Below, in pieces: positions 48,233 through 56,931 of a stretch of 64,000 bases of DNA. Within the stretch, counting starts at the first letter, position 1. The number at the start of each line of letters is the position of its first letter. The notes beneath the pieces were generated by a model, which saw only the letters and a list, made by a program, of their open reading frames with translations, had not been told where the DNA came from and ran no database searches. Position numbers and translations under genes: made by a program. Source of the stretch: Planctomycetota bacterium (GTDB lineage: Bacteria; Planctomycetota; PLA2); contig JAJFFH010000058.1 of the NCBI GenBank assembly GCA_021776735.1, positions 62,001 through 126,000 on the forward strand, in the 5' to 3' direction.

Positions 48233-49865
48233 GCCGGCGCCAGGCCCGATCGAGCCTCTCCCAGTCCTTGTCGGTAAGTGCGCCGAAGGTCGAGGCGAAC
48301 GAGTTCTTGCGAATCGCATCGGATCGCTCCTTTAATGCCTTCCGAAAGGCCTCCCAGCCGGCGTCTTCATCTCCCTCGCCGGTCTCTTCTTCGCTCTCTT
48401 CCTCCGCCGTCATGCCCTTGTCCACGGCCCGACCGATGGCAGCCTTGTTGGCCGCCGCGCGCTTCTTCTTGTACTCGGCTTCCGCGTCCTCGATCGCCTT
48501 GATCATGTTCTTCATGTAGCGCGGTATCACGTCCTTGATCTTGCCGCGATTGCCCTTGGTAAGCATGAACGAGATCACGGAGCCGCACTGCATCGAGTAG
48601 GTCTGCACTTTGTCGCCCCCCTCGAACAGTTGCCGGATCGGAACCGCCTTGTCGGCCTTGATGATTTGCTTGATCTGGTCCCTGTCCCAGTCGTCGGGCT
48701 TGATCTTGACGTGCTTGCCCTTCACGCGCGCGAACCGCATGTGCTGTTCGAGCCCGTTTTCGAACCACCACGGGAGGTTGTCACTCAGCAGGCGGTTCTT
48801 GAACGACAGCCACTGGCCGGTCACGCCGTCGCTGACCGTTTCCATGGCCCAGCTCTTGCGACCGCTCTTCTTGGCCTCCTCGGTCACGTAGACCTGACGG
48901 ACGCCGCTCCACGACGTTCCCTGCGCGTACGCATTGAGCTCGCCGTTCGTCTTGAAGACGCGCAGCATGCCCGGCGGGACGTAGTCGCTCCCCACCTGCC
49001 CAAAGGTCTTGTCGAGGTAGCCGCGAATCGCCTCGGCGTGGTTCACGACCTCCTTGGCAAACTTCCGCGAGCTGTTGGCCAGACACACGTAGTGCTTGCT
49101 GCGGACCACGAACCAGTCGTCCGGAAGCGCCTTGATTTCGATGTCGAGCGACTTCTCGAACTCGCCTTGGCGCCGGCTCGCGCGCTGCGCCGGTGTCAGC
49201 TTCTTCTCGTCGTCGTCCGTGACGCTGATCGAGTTACCCGTCGTCGCCTCGGTGCCGGGCAGCGCTCCCTTGCGCGGGATGCGCTTGAACGACTTCAGGC
49301 AGGCGCGAAACGCGGCCCGGTGCTTCTTGTGGTAGTCGTCGAGAATCTTGAACTGGATCGCGAAGTCCGCGTCCTTGAAGTGATAGACCCAAGCGGTAAC
49401 GCGATACGGAGCGCCCACCATCTTGTCGACGAGGATCTCGTACTTCGTGACCTTGACGCCCTTGACCTCGTCCTTCTCTTCCTTGGTGAAGTGGTATCCG
49501 CCCCCGAGGAAGTGCTTGTTCTCGGTCAGCAGGTGCTTGTAACCCCGGTAGGGATTCCGGATCGTGACCTCGGTCGTCTCGCCCTTCTTCTCGACCTTGG
49601 CTCCGCGCGCGAGCCCATGGGGAAACCCCATGACCCACATCTCCGGATAGCCGGACTCGTAGAACTTGCTGCGCTTGGACTCGAGCCGTTGCGGACCGAG
49701 GTGTTTGGATGCAATCCACACCTCACTCGATTGAAGTGCCGCAGACTTCCAGTCCGCAAGGGACCTGACCTTGTAGCCCCACTTCTTGTTCTTGTAGTAG
49801 CCGCCCGCGCTCTGGCCATACGAAACCGCCGCCAGCAACAGTACCGCCAAACCTCGCCGCATCAT
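48222..49865 (-). CDS. Peptidase-MA-like secreted protein lacking the HExxH motif
   Basis: 547 residues. A signal peptide (MMRRGLAVLLLAAVSYGQ) is followed by beta-rich N-terminal domains. A region aligns with its downstream neighbour: LPWWFENGLEQHMRF corresponds to YPWWIGEGMAEYF. The zinc-binding HExxH is absent; that position reads TVSDGVTGQW. It is probably a non-catalytic paralogue or uses a different site. The C-terminus is acidic then helical (EESEEETGEGDEDAGWE). GGGAGGA before ATG 49865 supports the start. It overlaps the active paralogue and is probably co-translated. Confidence 0.85.
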   Translation of the reverse strand: MMRRGLAVLLLAAVSYGQSAGGYYKNKKWGYKVRSLADWKSAALQSSEVWIASKHLGPQRLESKRSKFYESGYPEMWVMGFPHGLARGAKVEKKGETTEVTIRNPYRGYKHLLTENKHFLGGGYHFTKEEKDEVKGVKVTKYEILVDKMVGAPYRVTAWVYHFKDADFAIQFKILDDYHKKHRAAFRACLKSFKRIPRKGALPGTEATTGNSISVTDDDEKKLTPAQRASRRQGEFEKSLDIEIKALPDDWFVVRSKHYVCLANSSRKFAKEVVNHAEAIRGYLDKTFGQVGSDYVPPGMLRVFKTNGELNAYAQGTSWSGVRQVYVTEEAKKSGRKSWAMETVSDGVTGQWLSFKNRLLSDNLPWWFENGLEQHMRFARVKGKHVKIKPDDWDRDQIKQIIKADKAVPIRQLFEGGDKVQTYSMQCGSVISFMLTKGNRGKIKDVIPRYMKNMIKAIEDAEAEYKKKRAAANKAAIGRAVDKGMTAEEESEEETGEGDEDAGWEAFRKALKERSDAIRKNSFASTFGALTDKDWERLDRAWRRHAG

Positions 49866-49994
49866 CGCGTCCTCCCTTCCGTTCTCATGCCGAGGGTCCG
49901 CACCCACGCCACGGGCACGATCCGGACGCGATTATAGGCGTTGCTGGCACACGCGTGGGGACGGAATGTCAATGTCCTGACAAATCCGGATGAG

Positions 49995-50047
49995 AAAGCG
50001 AACGGACGGCGACGTTCGCAACCCGGGCATCGCCGTCCGTCTGCTTT
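49995..50047. repeat. Dispersed palindromic repeat, full inverted pair (REPIN-like)
   Basis: The left arm AAAGCGAACGGACGGCGACG (49995-50014) and right arm CATCGCCGTCCGTCTGCTTT (50028-50047) pair over about 20 bp with three mismatches and a 13-nt loop. It lies 17 bp beyond the stop of the PNGase-F-like gene and upstream of the peptidase-MA-like pair. Confidence 0.85.
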
Positions 50048-50064
50048 TCTTGCTGCTTGTTGCG

Positions 50065-51693
50065 TTACTTTTGGAAGACGATATACGCCTCGACGCGGTG
50101 ATCCGCCCATTTCTTGGTCGTGAATTCGTCCGGGGCGTACGAGAGTTGCAGAGTACCGCCCGGTTTGCCGAGGTCTGTCACGTCGATCGTCCACGGCTCG
50201 ACGGCGCTGCCCGGGCACCATCCGGCGCGGTCGAACTTCCAGGTGCCGAACTGCGGGCGGTGCGGGTTCAGGTAGCAGTCGGTCTTCCAGAGCAGGTTGG
50301 GGAACGCCTTGCCGTTTGCGGTCAGCGTGCGGCTCAGCTCCGTGAATTCCATCACGCCGTGACCCGTGACGGTGATGCGGACGAGCGCGCGTTTCGTGCC
50401 TTCCGGCACCTTGATCTCGCGCGGCGCGAAGAACTTCGCGACGTGGCCGGGCTGATTGAACTTCGCGCGGCCGTTCCAGAGCGGCACGATCCTCATCGTC
50501 TGTGGGCGGCGCTCGACATCGTCGGGGCGCCGGTAGTACGTCAACGTCGCATCGACGAGAAACCCGCGGCCGACGTTGGTACCGACGTGCACGCCGAGCT
50601 TGCGCTTGCCGCGCAGCAGGGCGGCGAAGTCCGTGACGTCGATGTCGTAGCGGTAGTCGGTGTCAAACAGCATGAAGGGCGTGATGAGGCGCGCCAGTTC
50701 GTGTCGTGTCCCCTCGTCGTCCCACACGTACGCCGCCGCGCCGCGGTCCCAGTAGTCGCGCGCCATCGGGCCGCCGTACGTGACGGAAAGGATCACTCGT
50801 TCCATCGCCGCACCCTTGGGTAACAGCTCGACCTCGCGCGCGTGCGTCGCGGCGGCGCCGGGGCGGATCCACGCCTTGCGCAGCGCGGGCACGATGATCG
50901 GCGGCGGGGTCGGCGCAGCCTTCGGGCCGAAACCGACGCGGACATCGTCGAGAAACATCTCGCCGGCGCCGTGCGCACCGAACGCCGCGCGGCACTCGTA
51001 GGGCAGCACATGCGGGATGAATCGTCGCTCAAGCACCGCGGTGTCGCCGACGTGGACCCCGACCTCCGCGCCGCCGGTGACGAACTCCACCGTCACGCGA
51101 CACTTCTTCGGCTTGCCGTCGGCCAGCTCCGGCGTGCACGCCACGTTCGCGATCTCCCGGCCGTCCCAGTGCACGCTGACTTCCCGCTCGGGTCGCCCGT
51201 AGAAGTTTCCGTTTTCGTTGAACCAGTCCTCGTCCTTCGGATTGCGCACGTCAAACGCCACGGCCAGGGAGTCGCGCAGGTTCGGCTCGGCCCAGTCGGG
51301 AGTCGCCAGCTTGCCCGCCGGGGTCTTGCGCGTCGGCTGCGGATCCCAGGCGGCACCCTTGTCGTCAAACCGGCCGGTATGCAGCAGCAGGAAGCAAAAG
51401 CCCTCGTTCTGGCCGCTGAGAGTGACCGTGAACGACGCTTCGACGGTGCGCCGCGGCGACTCCGCGGTCCGCGCAAATCCCAGGGACGTCTTGTGCCAGG
51501 AGCGGCCGAAGAGCATCTGGGCCCGGCCATCCTTGAGCGGCTGCTTCTTTTCGACCTTGCCGCGACGCCGAAACACGGACGGTGATCCGGCATCGACCAC
51601 CGCGAAGTCCTGAACGGTGTCCTCGCCGGCCATCGCGGCGGCGGCCAGAACGGACATGATCAGCAGGCTCGTAATCCTCGGGACATCGTGCAT
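50065..51693 (-). CDS. Secreted PNGase-F-like protein with lectin-like N-terminal domain
   Basis: 542 residues. A signal peptide (ITSLLIMSVLAAAAMAG) leads into a concanavalin/legume-lectin-like beta sandwich (about 30-235; VEASFTVTLSGQNEGFCFLLLHT). From about 270 on it resembles the two eight-stranded domains of peptide-N-glycosidase F (RVILSVTYGG...WDRGAAAYVW, TDCYLNPHRPQFGTWKFDRAGWCPG, WTIDVTDL). It may release N-glycans from glycoproteins or bind glycans; the catalytic residues were not verified. A perfect terminator lies only 16 bp upstream of ATG 51693, so its promoter must be extremely close or the hairpin acts as an attenuator. Confidence 0.85.
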   Translation of the reverse strand: MHDVPRITSLLIMSVLAAAAMAGEDTVQDFAVVDAGSPSVFRRRGKVEKKQPLKDGRAQMLFGRSWHKTSLGFARTAESPRRTVEASFTVTLSGQNEGFCFLLLHTGRFDDKGAAWDPQPTRKTPAGKLATPDWAEPNLRDSLAVAFDVRNPKDEDWFNENGNFYGRPEREVSVHWDGREIANVACTPELADGKPKKCRVTVEFVTGGAEVGVHVGDTAVLERRFIPHVLPYECRAAFGAHGAGEMFLDDVRVGFGPKAAPTPPPIIVPALRKAWIRPGAAATHAREVELLPKGAAMERVILSVTYGGPMARDYWDRGAAAYVWDDEGTRHELARLITPFMLFDTDYRYDIDVTDFAALLRGKRKLGVHVGTNVGRGFLVDATLTYYRRPDDVERRPQTMRIVPLWNGRAKFNQPGHVAKFFAPREIKVPEGTKRALVRITVTGHGVMEFTELSRTLTANGKAFPNLLWKTDCYLNPHRPQFGTWKFDRAGWCPGSAVEPWTIDVTDLGKPGGTLQLSYAPDEFTTKKWADHRVEAYIVFQK

Positions 51694-51708
51694 CCCGCCA
51701 GAACTATG

Positions 51709-51738
51709 AAAAAACCCGCCCTTGCGGGCGGGTTTTTT
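51709..51738. terminator. Bidirectional Rho-independent terminator
   Basis: A6 CCCGCCC (51709-51721), loop TTGC, GGGCGGG T6 (51726-51738). It works on either strand. It ends transcription from the DUF481 gene (stop at 51925) and sits 16 bp before the start codon of the PNGase-F-like gene. Confidence 0.9.
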
Positions 51739-51924
51739 CGGGATTTTCAGAAACGGCCGCCGCCACCGATGGGACGGGCGCCCCGCAAAGGGCGCTTGCG
51801 TTTTCGGGATAGGGAAATGCGCTTGGTTCTCGGACGACGGCGGCCTGTGATCTATAGGAGTGCGACCGGAGGCCGATGGATACGTTCAAACGGCTTCCGG
51901 GTTACAAGAAACCCTGCCGGGCCT

Positions 51925-52734
51925 CTAGCCTTCTTCCTTCTTCGTAAAGTCGATGGTCAGCGCCAGCGTGACGATGATGTCGTTGTCCTCGACGCCCGCG
52001 GGCGCGTCGGAGTCGTAGCGGTCGATGATGCTGAACGCGAGGTTGATGCGGTCGCTGACCGGAGTGGTGAACGTGTTGACCCACTCGGCGCGGAACTCGC
52101 CGCCCTCGCTCAGGTTGGGCCAAAACGTCAGGGTCGACTCGTACTTGAGCTGGTCGGTGATCTGCCAGGTCCAGCGCAGGCGCAGGATCAGCTCCCCCGC
52201 CGTGTCGTCGGTGTCCGGATTGCGAAACTCCTCGTAGAGGATGCCGGCGCCGACCTCGCCCCACAGCTCGAACGTCTTGGTCTTCTTGAGCTGGCGTGCG
52301 TAGCCGACGCTGAGCTGGAGCCGCACGCTCAGGCGTTCCCGCTCATCGTGCTCGATGCGCAGCTCCTGGAAAATCGAGCTGATATCCGAGAGCTTCCTGT
52401 CGAGGCGTTCCGTGAAGATGTGCTCGTTGGCGCTTTCTACGTCCTGCGACTCCGAGTAGATGCTGCTCAGGCTCAGCATCAGCTTCCAGACGTCCCAGGC
52501 CGTCTGTGCGGTCACGCCCGCGGTCGCCGTGACGGTTTCGCTGTTGCCGTCGGTGACCGTGACGCCGAGGGTTCCGACGATCTTCCACGGACCGCCGGGC
52601 GCGCCTGCATCGGCCGCCTTGACCGGCAGCTTGCCGCCGACGTCCTTCAGATAGCCATCGACCTCATGGGCCAGTTCCCCGGCACGGGCGGCTACAACCG
52701 CCAGCGCGAGGACGAGTGTTGTGCGAATGAACAT
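51925..52734 (-). CDS. DUF481-family outer-membrane beta-barrel protein
   Basis: 269 residues. A signal peptide (IRTTLVLALAVVAARAGE) is followed by about 200 residues of alternating amphipathic strands typical of YdiY/DUF481 barrels, beginning GTLGVTVTDGNSETVTATAGV, with LSVRLQLSVGYARQLKK and IIVTLALTIDFTKKEEG at the C-terminus. It is expected in the outer membrane; function is unknown. It lies 39 bp downstream of the MscS gene in the same direction, so it is probably co-transcribed. The last residue is Gly rather than the usual aromatic. Confidence 0.87.
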   Translation of the reverse strand: MFIRTTLVLALAVVAARAGELAHEVDGYLKDVGGKLPVKAADAGAPGGPWKIVGTLGVTVTDGNSETVTATAGVTAQTAWDVWKLMLSLSSIYSESQDVESANEHIFTERLDRKLSDISSIFQELRIEHDERERLSVRLQLSVGYARQLKKTKTFELWGEVGAGILYEEFRNPDTDDTAGELILRLRWTWQITDQLKYESTLTFWPNLSEGGEFRAEWVNTFTTPVSDRINLAFSIIDRYDSDAPAGVEDNDIIVTLALTIDFTKKEEG

Positions 52735-52773
52735 ATCGTGATTCCTTTTTCTCGTGCCTACGAGACCTAGGGC

Positions 52774-53601
52774 CTACGAGACTTGGTGCATGTGAACGTC
52801 TTGCTGCGGGTACGGGATGTTGAGACCCGCCTCGTCGAACTTGATCTTGACCTGCTCGTGGACGTCGGAGTACACGCCCCAGTAGTCCGCGCCTTTCACC
52901 CAGGGGCGAACGTTGAAGTTGACGCTGGAGTCGGCCAATGCGGCCATCGCCACAACGGGTACGGGCTCGTCCAAAACCTTCGGGTGGTCCTTCAGGATCT
53001 GCATCAGGAGATCCTTGGCCTTGAGGATGTCGTCGTCATAGCCACAGCCCATGACCATGTCCACGCGGCGCGTGGCGTTGGCGGAGTAGTTGACGATGTT
53101 GCCGCCGGTCATGTTCGAGTTCGGCACGATGATGCGCTTGTTGTCGCCCGTCTTCATGATGGTCGAAAAGATCAGAATCTGCTCGACCACGCCGGTCGCG
53201 CCGCCGGCCTCGACAAAGTCGCCGAGCTTGAACGGCTTGAACAAAATGATCATCACGCCGGCCGCGAAGTTGGACAGTGTGCCCTGAAGCGCGAAGCCCA
53301 CCGCGAGGCCACCGGCGGCGACCATGGCGGCAAACGAGTTCGTGTTGACACCGAGCTTGCCGAGTGCCGCAATCATCACGAACAGCATGATGATGGCGTA
53401 CACGATGCTCGACGCGAACCCGATGAGTGCCGCATCGACCTTCGCGCGGCCCATCAGCTTGCGCACGATGCTGCGGATGATCTTCGCCACCCACTTGCCG
53501 ATGACATAGATGATGACCGCACCGAGGAGCTTGGGCCCGAACTCGGTGAGAGCGAACATGCCAAATTCCTTGGCCTTGTCGAGAATGTGTTCCCAGTCCA
53601 T
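52774..53601 (-). CDS. Small-conductance mechanosensitive channel, MscS family
   Basis: 275 residues, the size of E. coli MscS. Three N-terminal hydrophobic helices lead to the pore-lining TM3 (VAAGGLAVGFALQGTLSNFAAGVMI), then the beta domain (FKLGDFVEAGGATGVVEQI, NKRIIVPNSNMTGGNIVNYS) and the C-terminal vestibule (NFNVRPWVKGADYW). It releases solutes on hypo-osmotic shock. ATG 53601 is chosen because GGGAGGGATAGGA precedes it and because the family starts here. It is followed by the DUF481 gene. Confidence 0.95.
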   Translation of the reverse strand: MDWEHILDKAKEFGMFALTEFGPKLLGAVIIYVIGKWVAKIIRSIVRKLMGRAKVDAALIGFASSIVYAIIMLFVMIAALGKLGVNTNSFAAMVAAGGLAVGFALQGTLSNFAAGVMIILFKPFKLGDFVEAGGATGVVEQILIFSTIMKTGDNKRIIVPNSNMTGGNIVNYSANATRRVDMVMGCGYDDDILKAKDLLMQILKDHPKVLDEPVPVVAMAALADSSVNFNVRPWVKGADYWGVYSDVHEQVKIKFDEAGLNIPYPQQDVHMHQVS

Positions 53602-53963
53602 GAGTCCTATCCCTCCCTGTGGAAGACGGTCGGATGACAAAAAAAGGGCCGCCGCCGATCAGGAGCGGATCGCAGGTTTAGCAACGACGGCGGCCAAAAA
53701 CTCGAAGTGTCCGGCCAACAGAACAGGACACTCATGGTTCGTTTCGAACCGCGGAGGTGCCCCGTTCAGGCCGGCCAGGCCAGCATGTTCGTCCACGTCA
53801 TCCGGTGCGAAGACGTTGGTGGGCGAGAACTCGCGCCGCAAGGGCACGAAACACCGCGGTGGGCGTCGCCGAAGAAGCGGAACACGCAAACAGCTAGAGG
53901 TGGAAGATCGAGGGTGATGGCAGCGACGCCAGCTCAAAACGATATCAACGCCGGCCATGATCG
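53602..53963. other. 362-bp gene-free region with composite terminator
   Basis: No convincing gene. A long stem-loop at 53639-53695 (GGCCGCCG at 53647-53654 pairing with CGGCGGCC at 53688-53695, with an inner CGATC/GATCG helix) is flanked by A-runs. On the minus strand it ends in T7 and so can terminate the GTPase operon. A 7-bp inverted repeat AGTGTCC/GGACACT lies at 53706-53732. The MscS promoter must also be here or within the terminator flank. Confidence 0.5.
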
Positions 53964-54695
53964 TCAAGCGCCGGCCGCGGCGGGACCGAGCACGACCCAA
54001 AACTCCGACGCGCCGATCGGCGACGCCCATCCGACGCGACCGTCGGGCAGTTGGAAGCTTCCAGCCTTGCCCGCAGCAAGCGCCCGACCGCCCGCGTCGA
54101 GCAACACCTCCGCCAACTCGGCAGGCAGCGCATCGCGCACATGCGGCGGCGCGTCCGAGGGAGCACCGGGCTTGACGCCCTCGAGAATCGCACCGTCGGC
54201 CCGGATGCGATAGGCCGCGCCGGGAATCGCGGCGAGGAGCGCGGCGCGCCGCAGGCGCTCGACGCCGACCGTTTGCTCCATCTGTTCAGCCGTGTCCGAC
54301 TCGAGCTTGCGTTCGCGCGCCTTCTGCAAGACCCCCTTGATGCGTTCGTAGTCGCTGCGCACATGCTCGATCAAGAGCAGGGGCGCCCCGTCGAGCACCA
54401 CCGCGGAAGCCTGCAGCGGGACCTCCTTGCCGGCGAGTTCTTCGGTCCACTCGCCGGAACGGATCCGACCGTGCGCACTGGACGCCCAGAAGTTTTCCGC
54501 CGTCGGAAGAAAACTCTCCAGAAACGGAAACCGCTCATTGGCATCGACGACTCGCGACTGCGCGCCCTCGGGAAACAAGCGGACAAACCACAGCGGCGGC
54601 GTGCCTTCCATCCGAAAGCCACACACGGCATCTGTACGACTCAAGACGAGGATGCCCAGGGTTGCGACAAGATCGGCCAGATTGGATTCGTTCAC
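53964..54695 (-). CDS. PAS-like partner protein of small GTPase, copy 1
   Basis: 243 residues. The N-terminal about 105 residues resemble a PAS-like sensor (LGILVLSRTDAVCGF, WFVRLFPEG, FPFLESFLPTAENFW, VVLDGAPLLLIEHV). A helical linker (RIKGVLQKARERKLESDTAEQ) and a second small alpha/beta domain follow. It is homologous in order, length and key positions to the protein at 58328-59056. GTG 54695 overlaps the GTPase stop by 4 nt. Probably an effector or regulator of the GTPase encoded just upstream; this is inferred from coupling and duplication. Confidence 0.82.
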   Translation of the reverse strand: MNESNLADLVATLGILVLSRTDAVCGFRMEGTPPLWFVRLFPEGAQSRVVDANERFPFLESFLPTAENFWASSAHGRIRSGEWTEELAGKEVPLQASAVVLDGAPLLLIEHVRSDYERIKGVLQKARERKLESDTAEQMEQTVGVERLRRAALLAAIPGAAYRIRADGAILEGVKPGAPSDAPPHVRDALPAELAEVLLDAGGRALAAGKAGSFQLPDGRVGWASPIGASEFWVVLGPAAAGA

Positions 54696-55195
54696 GGCGC
54701 AACCTCCAGCATGGCGCGCGTCAGTTCGACAAATGCCTCTTCGACACCCTCACCCGTCTTCGCACTCGTGCGCAGGATCTTCCACTTACGCCGCCGCGCT
54801 TCCTCGAGATCGTCGGCCTCGATCGCCCACGAGTCGGCGAGGTCCGCCTTGTTCAAGAGGAACACGAACGGCCGCCCACCCGCGTTGCGTTCAATGATCG
54901 ACTGAAGCGAATAGGCGCGATCGATCGACTCGCGCCGCGTCCCGTCCGCGACGAGCAGGTAGCCGCTCATGCCGCGCAGGTACGAAAGGCGCACGTTCTG
55001 AAACGCGTCCTCACCGTGAATGTCCCACAGCATGAGACGCACGTCACAACCGTCGATCGCGACGTCCTTGCGGTCGATCTTGACGCCGACCGTCGTGTGA
55101 TACCGCTCGTCGAACATCGAGTGAACATACCGGCGCACGAGGCTGGTCTTGCCAACCGCGAACGCCCCGAGCATGCAGATCTTTCTTTGGTTCAT
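54692..55195 (-). CDS. Rab/Ras-like small GTPase, copy 1
   Basis: 167 residues. All GTPase motifs are present: P-loop GAFAVGKT (10-17), switch I Thr in YHTTVGVKI, G3 LWDIHGED, G4 NKADL and G5 TSAKTG. In G3 the usual WDTAGQ has become WDIHGE, so the catalytic Gln is Glu and GTP hydrolysis may be slow or partner-driven. There is no C-terminal Cys for prenylation. It starts by ATGA overlap with the membrane protein gene upstream and ends by GTGA overlap with the PAS-like gene. It is likely the switch of a membrane-linked signalling module. Confidence 0.95.
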   Translation of the reverse strand: MNQRKICMLGAFAVGKTSLVRRYVHSMFDERYHTTVGVKIDRKDVAIDGCDVRLMLWDIHGEDAFQNVRLSYLRGMSGYLLVADGTRRESIDRAYSLQSIIERNAGGRPFVFLLNKADLADSWAIEADDLEEARRRKWKILRTSAKTGEGVEEAFVELTRAMLEVAP

Positions 55196-56931
55196 TCGAC
55201 GACGAGACGGCAGGATAGCCTCTCGACCTCCCCGGTGGCCACCGAGATCGGAATGTCGAAGCCTTTCATCTTGTCCATGAGCGACGCGGCCCCCGGTCCG
55301 CTGAACTCGACGCGCACCGAAAGCTCCAACTCCAAGGCAAGTTCTTGCGCCCGTCGAAGATCGCGTTCCAGCGTGGCGATCACCATTCCACCGCTCTCGA
55401 AGCGCTCGCGAAGCGCGGAGAACTCCCGGGTCTCCAGATCAACAAGCGCCGAGTCGTCGTAGGAAGCGACGCCGGGCAAGAAAGGTGCGCGTTGCCGAGC
55501 AGCCGACACCCATGCATGAGGCGCCTGGCCCCGGACACGGAGCACGCCCTCCTGCAGGGTAAAGCGTACGGACGGCGATGTTCCCAGCCGGCGACGGACG
55601 CGGCGCAGTACGATCACTCGTTCGACCGAGTGGTACGCGCGCCATTCGGCGACGAACTCGTCCTCGTCCAGGTCATCGAGAAACTTCCGCGGGTCGTCGG
55701 CCAGCGGATCGCGAAGCCCTGTGACGAAAAAACGTCCGTCGCGCTCGCCAACACGCGTCACGACAATGCCGGGCTGCTCGCCCAGTGTTTCAACATAGCG
55801 ACGCCAGCGCCCCCGCTCGGCAAGCGACTCCAGGTACAGAAAACCGAGATACAGCGTCCCGGCCAGCAAGGCCAAAAACGCCAACGTGGGGATCACGGAG
55901 TGACGGCGCGCGTGCCGTTCGTGGCGCTCCTGTTGCAGGCACGTCTCCAGCGCGGGCTTGCACGTCTCGAACGGCGCCGCATCGCCGTCGTACGCTTCCA
56001 GATCCTCTTGCCGGGAGCGCTCGATTCCGGCGAGCGCGTCCTGCATCGTCTCGCGCAACGCCTGCGGCGCCTCGCCACGGATCACCGCGGCCAGCACCGC
56101 GTGCTGTCCCTGTTCGATCCAGACGGAGAAGTCGCCGACACGCATTTCCTGAACGGAATCGCCCTCGCCGGCCTGAAACGAATCGCGCACGAAGTCCTGG
56201 ATCGCGGTCAGCATCGCCGAGACCAGATCGGCGTCGCGCGCCACCACATCGTCCGCGGTGATGTGCGCAAGCAACAGGCCATTGTCACGATGGATCAGGA
56301 ACACCTGCTCGACCTTGTAGCGCAGGGTCTTGAGCATCACGACTTCGGCAAACAAACGGCCGGTGCGCCGCGCCTCGAGGCGCCAAAGCAGTGCCCGCGG
56401 CGAGAGGCTGTGCTCTAGCGCCTGGTTGAACTGCTGCACCAGGGCGCGCAGTGCCTGCGCGATCGACTTGCGGATCGCGGGCCCGATAATGGGCGAGATC
56501 GCATCGACAACCGGCTGTGGATCCCTCTTGACGGCGGTTTCCAGCGCGCTCGCCACGGGCTTTTCGAGCGCCCGTCCAAGCGCGTCGTCCCGCTCGGCTC
56601 GCAGTACAACCGCCTCGGGAAGAACATCGCTGACATCACGCGCCCGTTGTCGCCGACTCGCAATCCGCGCCTCGACCCGCTCGATCCGCGCGCGCTCACC
56701 GCCTCCGGCATCCAGCAGCCGCCGAAGTTCATCCAGATCCGCCCCGTCCGTCCTCGCGCCGGAAGGCGCGTCAGCGGACCCCGACCCCGACCCCGACCCC
56801 GAACCCGAACCCGAACCCGAACCCGAACCCGAACCCGAACCGGACCCCGAACCCGACGCAGCCCCCTCGGTCCCCCCAAACGAACCGCCGGACTTCTCGT
56901 CCGGCTCCGCATCATCGCGGCGCGGCGTCAA
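55192..56931 (-). CDS. Membrane protein with longin/roadblock-like segment and periplasmic domain
   Basis: 579 residues. An N-terminal Ser-Gly hexanucleotide-repeat tract (about 20-50) is followed by a helical region and then a segment (about 190-300) resembling longin/roadblock-type folds of GTPase partners (VEQVFLIHRDNGLLLAHI, SAMLTAIQDFVRDSF). One transmembrane helix (about 350-372, TLAFLALLAGTLYLGFLYLE) and a periplasmic OmpA/BON-like C-terminal part follow. TTG 56931 overlaps the upstream stop (TTGA). An in-frame repeat copy encodes TSPSVRF near residue 453. It may transmit envelope signals to the GTPase encoded next. Confidence 0.82.
   Translation of the reverse strand: MTPRRDDAEPDEKSGGSFGGTEGAASGSGSGSGSGSGSGSGSGSGSGSGSGSADAPSGARTDGADLDELRRLLDAGGGERARIERVEARIASRRQRARDVSDVLPEAVVLRAERDDALGRALEKPVASALETAVKRDPQPVVDAISPIIGPAIRKSIAQALRALVQQFNQALEHSLSPRALLWRLEARRTGRLFAEVVMLKTLRYKVEQVFLIHRDNGLLLAHITADDVVARDADLVSAMLTAIQDFVRDSFQAGEGDSVQEMRVGDFSVWIEQGQHAVLAAVIRGEAPQALRETMQDALAGIERSRQEDLEAYDGDAAPFETCKPALETCLQQERHERHARRHSVIPTLAFLALLAGTLYLGFLYLESLAERGRWRRYVETLGEQPGIVVTRVGERDGRFFVTGLRDPLADDPRKFLDDLDEDEFVAEWRAYHSVERVIVLRRVRRRLGTSPSVRFTLQEGVLRVRGQAPHAWVSAARQRAPFLPGVASYDDSALVDLETREFSALRERFESGGMVIATLERDLRRAQELALELELSVRVEFSGPGAASLMDKMKGFDIPISVATGEVERLSCRLVVE
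55561..55583 (+). repeat. Dispersed palindromic repeat inside the longin-like membrane protein gene
   Basis: AAAGCGTACGGACGGCGATG then TTC; exact core at 55568-55580. The gene is on the other strand, so it is read as GTSPSVRF, the opposite orientation to the TDGD copies. Confidence 0.7.
56778..56856. repeat. Hexanucleotide tandem repeat in coding sequence
   Basis: About 13 units of CCCGAC then CCCGAA, encoding a (Ser-Gly)n spacer. The 6-nt unit keeps the reading frame, so copy-number change would only lengthen or shorten the linker. Confidence 0.85.

Noticed and set aside
53659-54030. Minus-strand open frame downstream of the PAS-like partner gene
   Set aside because: It overlaps a terminator-like structure and the real partner gene, and its translation is Arg-rich with no motif.
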